Shown here one piece after another: positions 37,678-48,498 of a DNA stretch of 64,000 bases. This stretch comes from an uncultured Lachnospiraceae bacterium (GTDB lineage: Bacteria; Bacillota; Clostridia; Lachnospirales; Lachnospiraceae). How positions within the stretch are numbered: position 1 is the stretch's first letter; every line of letters starts with the position of its first letter. Position numbers and translations under genes: made by a program. Under the pieces are notes generated by a model. That model was not told the origin of the DNA. It did not search any database and saw only the letters and a list, made by a program, of their open reading frames with translations. The DNA is taken from the NCBI GenBank assembly GCA_934320895.1, contig CAKRFY010000003.1, forward strand, positions 102,383 to 166,382, in the 5' to 3' direction.

Positions 37678-39033
37678 ATGACAAGTTATAAGGTAAAAAA
37701 ATATTTAAAAGAAGATATAGTAGCAGAAGTTCCTGGTTCAAAAAGTATGACAAATAGAGCACTTTTACTAGCTGCAATGTCAGATGGAGTATCAAGACTT
37801 GAAGGGGCTGCATTTAGCGAAGATTCAGTTCATTTCTTAAAAGCTCTTGAAAATTTAGGGTTTGATGCTAAAGTTGACAGGGAAAAATGTAGTGTAGTTA
37901 TTGAGGGACATGGAGGAAAGATCCCAAATAAAACTGCCAAGATATATGTAGGCAGTGCCGGTACAGCAGCCAGGTTTCTTACTGCGTTTACTGCAATGGG
38001 TGATGGCGAGTATGTTCTTGACTCGTCAGACCAGATGAGAAAAAGACCTATGCGTGAACTGCTTGAGGCACTTGAAAGTCTTGGGGCAAAGTTTACATGG
38101 CTTGGTGAGGAATATACTTTTCCTATGAAAGTAAGAGGTATTTTATATGGAAGAAATTCTGTAAATGGTAAAGCAGATGAACCTCAGAAAAAATCGTCAA
38201 GTGCAGAAAGAATAAATGAGTCGAAGAAAGTTGATCTAAACATAGACAGAAGCAGCCAATTTCTAAGTGCGCTTCTTATGGTTGTCCCGATGGCATTTGA
38301 AGATGTTACGATCAAAATGACTGGGACAAGGGAAGCAAGGTCATATGTTGAGATGACTGAGCAGATGATGAAGCAGTTTGGTCATTCTGGTGTTGAAAAG
38401 CTAAAAGATGACAGTTACCGTGTAAGAGGTGGAAAATATACCGCGAGAGATTATGATATAGAACCTGATGTTTCAGCTGCGTGTTATTTTTATGCGCTTG
38501 CGGCGGCAACAGGAAAATGGGCTATGGTAAAACGGATGAGTATGAACTCACTTCAGGGGGATATGAAATTTATAAGCCTGCTTGAAAAAATGGGATGTAT
38601 TATAAGCTGGGATAGAGATAAAGAAAAAAATCTCTGGCTTAAAGGCCCTGACTGTAAATTAAAGGGAATTAAAGTTAAAATGTCAGATTTTTCAGATCAG
38701 GCACTTACGCTTGCGGCAATAGCACCTTTTGCTGATTCTAAAGTTACGATAACCGGTATAGCGCATATAAGAGGTCAGGAATCAGACCGTATAAAAGTTA
38801 TTGTTGACGAATTGGCTAAAATGGGGATATCATGTAGTGAATTAACTGATGGAGTCAAGATATATCCGGGCATGCCAAAAAATGTTGAAATAGAGACATA
38901 CAATGACCACAGAGTTGCTATGTCATTTGCGGTTACAGGTCTTGCAGGTGATGGAATGACAATATTAAATCCTGAGTGTTGTAAGAAGACATTTGCTGGA
39001 TTTTTTGATGAAATAGACAGATTGGAGGAATAA
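37678..39033 (+). CDS. aroA: 3-phosphoshikimate 1-carboxyvinyltransferase (EPSP synthase)
   Basis: 451 residues. PGSKSMTNRALLLAA near the start, GSAGTAARFLTA, LDSSDQMRKRPMREL and the C-terminal DHRVAMSFAV. It joins shikimate-3-P and PEP in aromatic amino-acid synthesis. A polar insert rich in Lys, Ser and Glu lies at about residues 160-180. AAGGA precedes the ATG. A weak promoter (TTGACT at 37609-37614 with TACACT 17 bases on, or TATAAT 22 bases on) overlaps the pdxR stop. argS follows after 6 bases. Confidence 0.94.
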   Translation: MTSYKVKKYLKEDIVAEVPGSKSMTNRALLLAAMSDGVSRLEGAAFSEDSVHFLKALENLGFDAKVDREKCSVVIEGHGGKIPNKTAKIYVGSAGTAARFLTAFTAMGDGEYVLDSSDQMRKRPMRELLEALESLGAKFTWLGEEYTFPMKVRGILYGRNSVNGKADEPQKKSSSAERINESKKVDLNIDRSSQFLSALLMVVPMAFEDVTIKMTGTREARSYVEMTEQMMKQFGHSGVEKLKDDSYRVRGGKYTARDYDIEPDVSAACYFYALAAATGKWAMVKRMSMNSLQGDMKFISLLEKMGCIISWDRDKEKNLWLKGPDCKLKGIKVKMSDFSDQALTLAAIAPFADSKVTITGIAHIRGQESDRIKVIVDELAKMGISCSELTDGVKIYPGMPKNVEIETYNDHRVAMSFAVTGLAGDGMTILNPECCKKTFAGFFDEIDRLEE

Positions 39034-39039
39034 TTTTTA

Positions 39040-40806
39040 ATGAAAAAAGTAATCGAGATCTTACAGGAAGAACTTAGTGCTGCTTTTGAAAAAGCGGGCT
39101 ACGATAAGAAATACGCAAAGGTTGGTGTTTCAAACAGACCTGACCTTTGCCAGTACCAGTGTAATGGTGCACTCGCAGCAGCTAAGGAGTATCACAAAGC
39201 TCCTATCCAGATGGCAAATGAGGTTGTAGAGTTTTTAAAAGACAGCAAAAGTTTTAAGGAGATTGTGGCACAGGCACCTGGATTTATAAATATGAGTGTC
39301 AGTGACAAATTTCTTGTTGATTATATAAACGAGATGGCAGCATCAGAGACACTTGGTCTTGAAAAGGCTGAAAATCCTGAGACAATAGTTATAGACTATG
39401 GCGGGGCAAATGTTGCAAAACCGCTTCATGTAGGTCATCTTCGCTCAGCAGTTATAGGTGAGAGCATTAAGAGAACAGCGCGTTATCTTGGACATAAGGT
39501 AGTAGGTGATGTGCATCTTGGTGACTGGGGACTTCAGATAGGGCTTATCATCACTGAATTAAAGCATCGTAAACCTGAACTTGTATACTTTGATGAGAGT
39601 TTTGAGGGTGAATATCCTACAGAGCCACCATTTACAATGTCTGATCTTGAAGAAATATATCCTTATGCATCAGGTTATTCAAAGGAACATCCTGAATATA
39701 AAGAAGAAGCACAGACAGCAACAGCAGAGCTTCAGTCGGGGAGAAAAGGTTATCTTGCCCTTTGGCAGCACATTATCAATGTATCTGTCGCTGATCTAAA
39801 GAAGATTTATACAAAATTAAATGTAGAATTTGATCTTTGGAAGAAAGAATCGGATGCACAGCCATATATTCCACAGATGGTACAGGATATGAAAGATGGC
39901 GGATATGCTCATATCGATCAGGGCGCACTGGTTGTTGATGTAAAAGAGGAGACTGATACAAAAGAGATACCTCCTTGTATGATCCTTAAATCAAACGGAG
40001 CCACTCTTTATAATACAACTGACCTTGCAACTATTGTTGAGAGACGCAAACTTTTTGATCCTGATGAGATAATATATGTCGTTGATAAGAGACAGTCACT
40101 TTACTTCGAGCAGGTATTCAGATGTGCGAGAAAGACAAAGATCATCGGTGAGAATGTAAAACTTGAATTTGTAGGTTTTGGTACTATGAATGGAAAAGAT
40201 GGAAAACCATTTAAAACACGTGATGGTGGAGTCTTAAGACTTGAGAAACTGCTTGAGGATGTAAATGAGCAGGTACTTGACAAGATGAAAGACAGAGATA
40301 TGGACAAAGATATGATAGATGATGCGGCTTCAAAGATAAGTCTTGCAGCTATCAAATATGGTGACCTTAGCAATCAGGCATCAAAAGATTATATCTTTGA
40401 TGTTGAGAGATTTACATCATTTGAGGGAAATACAGGACCATATATCTTATATACGATAGTTCGTACAAAATCACTTCTTGCAAAAGTAAAAGCACAGAAT
40501 ATAGAAATTGATGAAAAATCAGCAATCGAGCCTGCTGACAGCAAATCAGAAACAGATGTGATGCTTGCGCTTACAAAGTGGTCAGAGACAGTAAATGCTG
40601 CATTTGAGGAGCATGCACCGCACAAGATATGCCAGTTTGTATATGAACTTTCAGACACGTTCAATAAGTTCTATCATGAAAATAAGATTGTGACAAACGA
40701 AAATGAAAAGCAGAGAGAATCATATATAAAACTCAGTGCATTAGTTGGAAAAGTTCTTGAGACAGCGATAGATCTTCTTGGACTTGAAGCACCAGAGAGA
40801 ATGTAA
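39040..40806 (+). CDS. argS: Arginyl-tRNA synthetase
   Basis: 588 residues, class I. ArgRS N-terminal domain, KPLHVGHLRSAVIGES (HIGH motif HVGH from His130), GDVHLGDWGLQIG, the degenerate KMSKS region FGTMNGKDGKPFKTR and the DALR anticodon-binding end with TNENEKQRESYIKLS. It starts 6 bases after aroA and is probably co-transcribed. No T-box leader is present. Confidence 0.96.
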   Translation: MKKVIEILQEELSAAFEKAGYDKKYAKVGVSNRPDLCQYQCNGALAAAKEYHKAPIQMANEVVEFLKDSKSFKEIVAQAPGFINMSVSDKFLVDYINEMAASETLGLEKAENPETIVIDYGGANVAKPLHVGHLRSAVIGESIKRTARYLGHKVVGDVHLGDWGLQIGLIITELKHRKPELVYFDESFEGEYPTEPPFTMSDLEEIYPYASGYSKEHPEYKEEAQTATAELQSGRKGYLALWQHIINVSVADLKKIYTKLNVEFDLWKKESDAQPYIPQMVQDMKDGGYAHIDQGALVVDVKEETDTKEIPPCMILKSNGATLYNTTDLATIVERRKLFDPDEIIYVVDKRQSLYFEQVFRCARKTKIIGENVKLEFVGFGTMNGKDGKPFKTRDGGVLRLEKLLEDVNEQVLDKMKDRDMDKDMIDDAASKISLAAIKYGDLSNQASKDYIFDVERFTSFEGNTGPYILYTIVRTKSLLAKVKAQNIEIDEKSAIEPADSKSETDVMLALTKWSETVNAAFEEHAPHKICQFVYELSDTFNKFYHENKIVTNENEKQRESYIKLSALVGKVLETAIDLLGLEAPERM

Positions 40807-40829
40807 AAATTTTCAATATAAAAATTAAA

Positions 40830-40902
40830 TGAAACTATGATTAGATGTTAGAAACTTGTGCAATCGTAATTGCATAAGATATACAGCTAAGAGTTAGTTT
40901 CA
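40830..40902 (+). other. Nested stem-loop between argS and the AAA+ gene
   Basis: Outer perfect 8-bp stem (40830-40837 with 40895-40902) enclosing a 10-bp hairpin (40855-40864 with 40869-40878, four-base loop). There is no T run, so it is not a standard terminator. It may be a leader or 3' structure. Confidence 0.45.
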
Positions 40903-40941
40903 GAAATAAATAACGGAAGTTAAAATTGGAGGCGATTTTGG

Positions 40942-42261
40942 ATGTATCGTTTGACATCAAAACTTGTAATCTACAGAAATATAGGAAAAGACAGTATTTT
41001 ATTTAAACTTGCTGATATCTTTCAGAGATTTTCGACAGGTCAGTATGTAAAAGAGGATCTTATCACAGAGATTTATGATCAGATACATAATCTTCTTGAT
41101 CTATCAACACGTTATGGCTTTGATAAAAATCTCTGGCACAATTATCTTGCATTTCTTCTTGCAATGAGTGAAAATCCATTCACACTTGTTTCAGAAAAAG
41201 TAGGAGCAAATGAGGGAACCGTGAATGAGTTTGCAAAAGGGGATTTTGCAATATTTAAGCAGCTTTTTGATTATGATTTTTCTGCTATTGAAGAGGAACT
41301 TGGAATTGATTGCTTCAGTGTTGTATTAAATTATAAAGCAATAGTAAAGAGCGAGCAGATATTTAATAAGAGTGTAAGTGAGAAAGTTCAGCAGTTAAGT
41401 AGTGATATAGAGAAAGCAAAAGATGAGACAGAGATGTATAAAATAGTCACAGACTTTTACAAGACATATGGTGTAGGAAAGTTTGGATTAAACAAAGCAT
41501 TTAGAGTAAATCATAACGAGACTGTAAGACAGACAGGAGAGATACTGGAGCCTATCACTACAACAGGAAATATGTCACTTGATGATCTTATCGGATATGA
41601 GTCTCAAAAACAGAAGCTTATTGAAAATACTGAGGCATTTGTTAAAGGAAAGAAAGCAAATAATGTACTTCTTTTCGGAGATGCAGGTACGGGTAAGTCA
41701 ACAAGTATCAAGGCTATATTAAATAAATATTATAGTCAGGGGCTTCGCATGATAGAAGTTTACAAACATGAATTTAAAGATTTATCAACAATCATTTCTG
41801 AGATTAAAAATAGAAATTACAGGTTTATAATTTATATGGATGATCTTTCATTTGAGGAATTTGAAATTGAGTATAAATATCTTAAGGCTGTTATAGAGGG
41901 TGGACTTGAGACAAAACCTGACAATATACTTATTTATGCTACATCAAATAGAAGACATCTTATAAGAGAAACATGGAGTGATCGTTCTGATATGTCAAAA
42001 GATGAACTTCACCGTTCAGATACAATGCAGGAAAAACTTTCACTTGTTGCAAGATTTGGTGTTACTATCGGCTATTACAGACCTTCACAGCAGGAGTATT
42101 TTGATATTGTAATAAATATTGCAAAGAGATATCCTGAGATCAAACTTACAGAAGATGAGTTAAGACTTGAAGCAAACAAATGGGAATTAAGCCATGGTGG
42201 CATTTCAGGTCGTACAGCGCAGCAGTTTATAAATCATCTTATAGGTGTTGCTGATGATTAA
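40942..42261 (+). CDS. AAA+ ATPase of the DUF815 family
   Basis: 439 residues. N-terminal ~200 helical residues, then an AAA+ module: Walker A GDAGTGKS (residues 246-253), Walker [13 protein letters not shown], sensor [11 protein letters not shown] and an arginine-rich sensor 2 region. This is the DUF815 (YdeC-like) pattern. The family has no firmly known role. AGGCGA lies before the ATG. The next gene starts inside its stop region, which implies coupling. Confidence 0.85.
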   Translation: MYRLTSKLVIYRNIGKDSILFKLADIFQRFSTGQYVKEDLITEIYDQIHNLLDLSTRYGFDKNLWHNYLAFLLAMSENPFTLVSEKVGANEGTVNEFAKGDFAIFKQLFDYDFSAIEEELGIDCFSVVLNYKAIVKSEQIFNKSVSEKVQQLSSDIEKAKDETEMYKIVTDFYKTYGVGKFGLNKAFRVNHNETVRQTGEILEPITTTGNMSLDDLIGYESQKQKLIENTEAFVKGKKANNVLLFGDAGTGKSTSIKAILNKYYSQGLRMIEVYKHEFKDLSTIISEIKNRNYRFIIYMDDLSFEEFEIEYKYLKAVIEGGLETKPDNILIYATSNRRHLIRETWSDRSDMSKDELHRSDTMQEKLSLVARFGVTIGYYRPSQQEYFDIVINIAKRYPEIKLTEDELRLEANKWELSHGGISGRTAQQFINHLIGVADD

Positions 42262-43471
42262 GTACTGGCACAGATTATTGTGTTTTATTTTTACAGGCTG
42301 TCTTATGGCTGCATGTATCGGTGCTACGGCATCGGCAGCCAGACAGCCTGATTATGAATTACTTAAATCAAAAGTAGTAAAAGCGTATAAGCAATATAAA
42401 ACGGAATTGGATATTAGTTCATTTGACCTTTATATAAATGAGGATAAAAGCGGGATTAAAAAGATAATGACTGATATTGTAAATAAAACACCGTCATTAT
42501 TTTATACAAGTCACCGTTATTCTCTTGAATATCTGGAAACAACCGGGAAGATAACAAAGATTCAGCTAGGGTATGCTGCGGAATATAAATATTTAAGTGG
42601 CTCAGTAAATGAGAATGCAATAAAAAAAGCGTCGGCTAAGATAAATAAAGAGATAACAAAGATAACTTCGCAGATAAAGCGTGGGATGAATAGTGTGGAT
42701 AAGGCGCTTTTTGTTCATGACAAGCTTGTGAAAAATACTTCATATGAGGATAAAAGTTCAGATAATGCCAGACTTACCGAGTATGGGGTTCTGGTAAAAC
42801 ATAAGGGAAACTGTCAGGGGTATTCACTTGCTTATGCAGTGATCATGAAAAGGCTCGGTTTTGCTGTACGTTTTGTAGATTCTGCTTCTATGGGGCATGT
42901 ATGGAATCAGGTAAGGATAGGCCAAAAGTGGTATAATGTTGATGTTACCTGGGATGATCCTGTTGAAAGAAATTCAGAAAAAAATCAGGATGGTGTTGTG
43001 AAACATAATTTTTTCCTTGCCAGTGATTCATATATGAAAAGTCATGGGTATTATGGGTTTGAAGCAACTGGTGCCAGTAGCAAAAAGTACGACAAAAGCT
43101 ATTTTAAATATATTACAAGTGCATTTGATTATCGTGGCAGTTGCTGGGTGTTTATGAATCAGTCAGGAATATACAGGCGGGAGCATATCGATTCTGGAAG
43201 AACAAGACGTCTTTACAAGGTAAAAGGAATGTGTCTTATTAAATACAATTCAGTTAAATATTATTATATAGCTTATAACAGGCTGTACATATTTAGTTTA
43301 AGAAGTAACAAAGCGGCGTTAGTATGGAGTCCGGTAAAGAAATATGGATATTCATATTATCTTACCCAGATAAAGTATTCGGCAGGAAAAATTAAGTATT
43401 GTGTTGTAAATACGAAAAAAAATAAACAAAAAAGCGGTTCATTCAAAGTAAAAAAAAGTGGACTTGCTTGA
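42254..43471 (+). CDS. Exported transglutaminase-like cysteine protease-fold protein
   Basis: 405 residues. Signal-type N terminus (about 1-30, hydrophobic, ending in ASAA). The transglutaminase-like triad is complete: Cys187 in GNCQGYS, His215 in GHVWNQV, Asp230 in VDVTWDDP. The C-terminal ~150 residues are Tyr/Lys-rich with repeat-like beta strands, possibly wall binding. It may cleave or cross-link cell-wall peptides. The start overlaps the DUF815 stop by 8 bases. Confidence 0.82.
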   Translation: MIKYWHRLLCFIFTGCLMAACIGATASAARQPDYELLKSKVVKAYKQYKTELDISSFDLYINEDKSGIKKIMTDIVNKTPSLFYTSHRYSLEYLETTGKITKIQLGYAAEYKYLSGSVNENAIKKASAKINKEITKITSQIKRGMNSVDKALFVHDKLVKNTSYEDKSSDNARLTEYGVLVKHKGNCQGYSLAYAVIMKRLGFAVRFVDSASMGHVWNQVRIGQKWYNVDVTWDDPVERNSEKNQDGVVKHNFFLASDSYMKSHGYYGFEATGASSKKYDKSYFKYITSAFDYRGSCWVFMNQSGIYRREHIDSGRTRRLYKVKGMCLIKYNSVKYYYIAYNRLYIFSLRSNKAALVWSPVKKYGYSYYLTQIKYSAGKIKYCVVNTKKNKQKSGSFKVKKSGLA

Positions 43472-43497
43472 AAGATGCATTTTTGTTTCTAACTTTA

Positions 43498-43526
43498 TTG
43501 ACAAAACAATGTCATATTGTTAAAAT
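43498..43526 (+). promoter_or_regulatory. Promoter of ilvN-ilvC
   Basis: A perfect TTGACA (43498-43503), 17-base spacer and TAAAAT (43521-43526). The leader is about 90 bases, too short for a T-box, and shows no terminator. Confidence 0.75.
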
Positions 43527-43621
43527 GAAACATGGTGGTAAAGATAAAGTATTGTTAATATTTACATACATGGATATTGGCATATTATTATCAGATTAAA
43601 ATCCGGTTTTGGAGGAAACTT

Positions 43622-44125
43622 ATGAAGAAAAAAGTATTATCTATACTGGTTGATAACACGTCAGGTGTACTTAGCCGTATATCAGGATTGTTCAGCAGAC
43701 GTGGTTATAATATAGACAGTCTCACAGTTGGTGAAACAGAAAATCCGCAGTATTCACGAATGACAGTTGTAGTCAGAGGTGATGACCATATTCTTGATCA
43801 GATTGAAAAACAGGTTGCAAAACTTGAGGATGTAAGATGTGTTAAGGAGCTTAAAAGCGGACATGCTGTATGCAGAGAACTTGTTTTGATAACAGTTGGT
43901 GTTAAGGCATCAAATAGACCGGAGATTATAGCTATAGCAGATACTTTCAGAGGAAAGATCGTGGATGTCGGAGTTGATACGATGATGATCGAACTTACCG
44001 GAAATCAGAAGAAGCTTAATGCATTTATCAAACTTCTTGACGGTTATGAGATTAAGGAACTTGTAAGGACAGGTATTGCAGGTCTTAGTCGAGGTGCAGA
44101 GGTTATGCTTGATGAATTTGATTAG
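43622..44125 (+). CDS. ilvN: Acetolactate synthase small (regulatory) subunit
   Basis: 167 residues. Two ACT-like domains: LVDNTSGVLSRISGLFSRRGYNIDSLTVG and the C-terminal IAIADTFRGKIVDVG. It binds branched-chain amino acids and confers feedback control on the catalytic subunit IlvB, which is not in this window. GGAGGA lies 5 bases before the ATG. ilvC follows after 84 bases. Confidence 0.94.
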   Translation: MKKKVLSILVDNTSGVLSRISGLFSRRGYNIDSLTVGETENPQYSRMTVVVRGDDHILDQIEKQVAKLEDVRCVKELKSGHAVCRELVLITVGVKASNRPEIIAIADTFRGKIVDVGVDTMMIELTGNQKKLNAFIKLLDGYEIKELVRTGIAGLSRGAEVMLDEFD

Positions 44126-44182
44126 GCACATCAGAATTTGGCGATAGCACAGGCAGAAGTGTCTGTACTTCACATATATTAA

Positions 44183-45235
<1,053 letters not shown>

Positions 45236-45265
45236 TTCTGATTTAGAATTACATATATAAATAAG

Positions 45266-45311
45266 AAAGAGGTTATTGTAAACACATGAATGTTTGCAAT
45301 AACCTCTTTTT
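45266..45311 (+). terminator. Strong terminator after ilvC
   Basis: 19-bp stem (45266-45284 with 45291-45309, one G-U pair), six-base loop and T-rich end. Confidence 0.9.
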
Positions 45312-45319
45312 GAAAATTC

Positions 45320-45348
45320 TTTACAATTGGTGTGGATTCAATTATAAT
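45320..45348 (+). promoter_or_regulatory. Promoter of the 36-residue peptide gene
   Basis: TTTACA (45320-45325), 17-base spacer and a perfect TATAAT (45343-45348). The leader to the small gene is about 105 bases. Confidence 0.7.
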
Positions 45349-45457
45349 GAAAATATCTTGTTGTTAAATTTATGAATGACAAAATTATCAAACACGAAGT
45401 GTGAAAGATGTAAAGTATCTGAATTTTGGAGTTATTATATCTTAAGGAGGAGAAGAA

Positions 45458-45568
45458 ATGGCACTAATAGCCGGAGTGATAGGGATTGTTGTTATAGCTG
45501 TTGTTGTAGTTGTAGCTGCGGTTACTGCTGTTACGGCAGGAGTGAAGCAATCTCTTGATGATGAATGA
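45458..45568 (+). CDS. 36-residue single-span membrane peptide
   Basis: Small gene with an excellent AAGGAGG site 7 bases before its ATG. The product is a hydrophobic stretch of about 25 Val/Ile/Ala residues (MALIAGVIGIVVIAV at the start) followed by a short polar end, VKQSLDDE. It has its own promoter (45320) and terminator-like hairpin (45583), so it appears to be a real one-gene unit. Family not recognised. It could be a membrane-complex accessory peptide or a type I toxin-like peptide; no antitoxin RNA is evident. Confidence 0.65.
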   Translation: MALIAGVIGIVVIAVVVVVAAVTAVTAGVKQSLDDE

Positions 45569-45582
45569 TGTATTATATAGTG

Positions 45583-45625
45583 GAGCGGCTTGTGTATTTT
45601 AGACACAGGTTGCTCTATTTCTTTG
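45583..45625 (+). terminator. Terminator after the small membrane peptide gene
   Basis: 13-bp stem with three G-U pairs (45583-45595 with 45603-45615), then TATTTCTTTG. It precedes aroD. Confidence 0.65.
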
Positions 45626-45654
45626 TTATGTAAAGATGATTGAAAGGAAAAATA

Positions 45655-46401
45655 ATGATAAAAGTCAAAAATGTTGAAATAGGTACAGGAATTCCTAAAA
45701 TCTGTGCACCGATAGTTGAAAAGTCCCAGGATGACATTCTTGAGATGGGGGAGACACTTATGGCAAAAAAAAGTGTCGATATTATAGAATGGAGAATTGA
45801 TTTTTTTGAAGAGTGTTTTAATACTGATAAATTGCTTGAAACTGCTGGACTTTTGAGAACTGTTGTTTCTAAAAAGCCGATACTTGTAACTTTTCGTACA
45901 AAGAATGAGGGTGGAGAAAGAGAAATAGAGCAAAGTAATTATATTGCAATGCTCGAAATATTATCAGAAAGCGGATATATAGATATGCTTGATACTGAGG
46001 TATATTTCATGGATAAGGTGGATACTGAAAAACTTATCAGAAAATTGAAAGAAAAAACAGTAGTAGTGGGTTCTTATCATGATTTTGCAAAGACACCTTC
46101 ATATGATGAAATATATGAGAGGCTCAGATATATGAAAGAGGTGGGTGCCGATATACCTAAGCTAGCATGCATGCCAGAAAAAAAGGCTGATGTCTTTACA
46201 CTTATGAGTGCAACAGATGATTTTGTAGCTGAAAATGGAAATATGTCTGTTATAACGATGTCTATGGGAGAAGCTGGTAAGGTAAGCAGGGTAGCCGGAA
46301 AGAGTTTTGGCTCGGCTGTGACATTTGGATGCCTTGGAAAAGCAAGTGCACCAGGACAGATAAATGTAGATGATCTGAAATTTATACTAAATCTAATTTA
46401 A
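45655..46401 (+). CDS. aroD: 3-dehydroquinate dehydratase, type I
   Basis: 248 residues. Type I pattern: GTGIPKICAPIV, IIEWRIDFFE, catalytic His142 in GSYHDF and Schiff-base Lys169 in IPKLACMP, with MSMGEAGKVSRV near the C terminus. It dehydrates 3-dehydroquinate in the shikimate pathway. AAAGGA is 8 bases before the ATG at 45655. aroK follows directly. Confidence 0.93.
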   Translation: MIKVKNVEIGTGIPKICAPIVEKSQDDILEMGETLMAKKSVDIIEWRIDFFEECFNTDKLLETAGLLRTVVSKKPILVTFRTKNEGGEREIEQSNYIAMLEILSESGYIDMLDTEVYFMDKVDTEKLIRKLKEKTVVVGSYHDFAKTPSYDEIYERLRYMKEVGADIPKLACMPEKKADVFTLMSATDDFVAENGNMSVITMSMGEAGKVSRVAGKSFGSAVTFGCLGKASAPGQINVDDLKFILNLI

Positions 46402-46429
46402 ATTGCTATATGCAGAAATGAGGAATAAA

Positions 46430-46945
46430 ATGAGTAAACTTGAAAAACATATTTTTATGATTGGTTTTATGGGGGTTGGGAAGACAAGTACATCGAGAGT
46501 TCTGAGCAGAAAACTGGGTATCAGGGAAATCGATACTGATGTCATGATAGTGGAGCAGGAGAAAAGAAGTATTTCTGATATTTTTGACAAGGAAGGTGAG
46601 GAATATTTTAGAACAAAGGAAACGGAGCTGATAGACCAGATAGGTGAGATGAAGCCTTGTATTGTGTCATGTGGTGGCGGAATGGCAATGCGCAAGGTAA
46701 ATGTAGAAAAAATGAAAAAGATAGGACAGGTTGTCTGGCTTACTGCAACACCGGAGACTATATATTTGCATGTAAAGGACAGTACAAACAGACCATTATT
46801 AAATGGTAACATGAATGTACCTTATATAAAATCGCTTATGGATGCAAGAGAGCCTAAATACAGAAAGGCGGCGGATATTATTATTGAGACAGATGGATGT
46901 ACGCCAACACAGGTTGCAGATAAGATAATTCAGAAGGTAAGATAA
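46430..46945 (+). CDS. aroK: Shikimate kinase
   Basis: 171 residues. P-loop GFMGVGKTS (12-20), DTDVMIVEQE shikimate-binding Asp, FRTKE and CGGGMAM. It phosphorylates shikimate before AroA (encoded 8 kb upstream). AGGA before the ATG at 46430 decides the start. Confidence 0.94.
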   Translation: MSKLEKHIFMIGFMGVGKTSTSRVLSRKLGIREIDTDVMIVEQEKRSISDIFDKEGEEYFRTKETELIDQIGEMKPCIVSCGGGMAMRKVNVEKMKKIGQVVWLTATPETIYLHVKDSTNRPLLNGNMNVPYIKSLMDAREPKYRKAADIIIETDGCTPTQVADKIIQKVR

Positions 46946-46979
46946 GAGCATTTGGATAATGATAAGAGAGGTATGAATC

Positions 46980-48467
46980 ATGAGAGGATACACAAAAAGG
47001 AATAATATAAAAAAAAGAGGATTAGCGATGTTGCTTAGTACTGCATTATGTATGACAATGTTTTCGTTTTGGGGACAGCACAGTGAAGTGGATGCGGCAG
47101 AGCGTTTGAATGGCTTGAAAAAGGTGGATGTTACTGATACTGAAGATGGGCAGACGGAAGAAAAGAATGTAGTATTTGATGCCCAGAATGAAGACGGGGA
47201 ATATACAGCTTCGGTAAATGATAAAGGGTTATTTTCTATTGTAAATTATGAAGAGTTAGATACATCTATAGAATCTGTAAAATGGAGTACAAGTGATGAA
47301 AGTATAGTGCAGGTTACTGATTCCCAAAATTTTATGGCTCATTATGAGGCAGTAAGTTATGGAAGAGTATATATTTATGCGGATGTTACATATAAGAGAA
47401 ACAATAGTGATGGCATAGATGATCCTTATGATTACGATGACGATTATGACTATGATGATTATGATGAAAGAAATAATTATATTGATAATTCTACTTATTG
47501 GAGCAGATATACATTCAGTATTTGTGTATACCCGGATATGTCAGGTGTTAATGTAGAAAATCCAAACCAGACAAGATACATAACTGAGTATGATTATAAT
47601 ACTCAGTTTGATTTCAAATTAAATAGTGATATTTTCCTTGATGAGGATAATCCTGATATAGGTTTTGAGGCAAAAAGTTCAAATAGTTCAATGGATATAT
47701 CTGCCTCTCTTAACAATAATGTTGTTTCTATATGGGCATATAATACAGGGCAGACAAAAGTTACATTTAAAATATATGGCAAGGAGTTTGAGGTAAGTAT
47801 AAAAATTGTCAGCATAGACATAAATAAAACTTCTTTGTTAATAGTAAAGGGAAAGAGTGCAAAAATTAAGGTTAAGGGCGTTTCAAAGGGAATAAAGTGG
47901 ACTTCAACAAAGAAATCGGTTGTAAAAGTTAGTGGAAATGGAAATATTAAAGGAAAAAAAGTTGGAAGTGCAGTTGTTGTCGCTAATATAAATGGAACAA
48001 AATTAGGATGTGCGGTATCAGTTGTATCATCTAAAATTTATAAAGTTATAAAGAGAGCACGCAGTATTGCAAAAGGAAAGTACAGTCAGCCTAAAAGAAT
48101 GCAGAAGGGATATTACGACTGTAGTTCTCTTGTATGGCGTTCTTATTCAAAATATGGAACTTATTTTGGAGCGAGAAGTTATGCCCCGGTAGCAGCAGAT
48201 ATATGTAAATGGTGCTGGACAAAGGGAACGAAGGTAAGCCCTGCTCTTAAAGACAGTCAGATACAGAGTATGAAATTGAGGGCTGGAGATCTTATCTTTA
48301 AAAAGGGTGTAAATAATGGAAGATTTAAAGGTGTATACCATGTTGAGATGTTTGCAGGATACAATTGTATTGGATTTGGCACGAATGGAAAGCCAGTATT
48401 AAATACTGTTTGGGCAAACCGGTCAGATGGATATTATGCCGAGGGTTCAGTTGTAGCCAGACCATAG
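46980..48467 (+). CDS. Secreted NlpC/P60 peptidase with bacterial Ig-like domain
   Basis: 495 residues. Signal peptide (about 10-42, ending near VDAAE). A low-complexity Asp/Tyr run lies at about residues 145-165. A BIG2-like domain (about 280-350, opening SIDINKTSLLIVKGKS) precedes a C-terminal NlpC/P60-like module with Cys381 in YDCSSLVW and His454 in VYHVEM. It probably cuts peptidoglycan stem peptides outside the cell. AGAGAGG precedes the ATG by 8 bases. Confidence 0.85.
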   Translation: MRGYTKRNNIKKRGLAMLLSTALCMTMFSFWGQHSEVDAAERLNGLKKVDVTDTEDGQTEEKNVVFDAQNEDGEYTASVNDKGLFSIVNYEELDTSIESVKWSTSDESIVQVTDSQNFMAHYEAVSYGRVYIYADVTYKRNNSDGIDDPYDYDDDYDYDDYDERNNYIDNSTYWSRYTFSICVYPDMSGVNVENPNQTRYITEYDYNTQFDFKLNSDIFLDEDNPDIGFEAKSSNSSMDISASLNNNVVSIWAYNTGQTKVTFKIYGKEFEVSIKIVSIDINKTSLLIVKGKSAKIKVKGVSKGIKWTSTKKSVVKVSGNGNIKGKKVGSAVVVANINGTKLGCAVSVVSSKIYKVIKRARSIAKGKYSQPKRMQKGYYDCSSLVWRSYSKYGTYFGARSYAPVAADICKWCWTKGTKVSPALKDSQIQSMKLRAGDLIFKKGVNNGRFKGVYHVEMFAGYNCIGFGTNGKPVLNTVWANRSDGYYAEGSVVARP

Positions 48468-48498
48468 ATAAAGAATGATTTTATAATGGAGAGTTATT

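Noticed and set aside
45442..45933. Long minus-strand open frame over the small peptide gene and aroD
   Set aside because: It is low in recognisable motifs, has no ribosome site and lies antisense to AroD.
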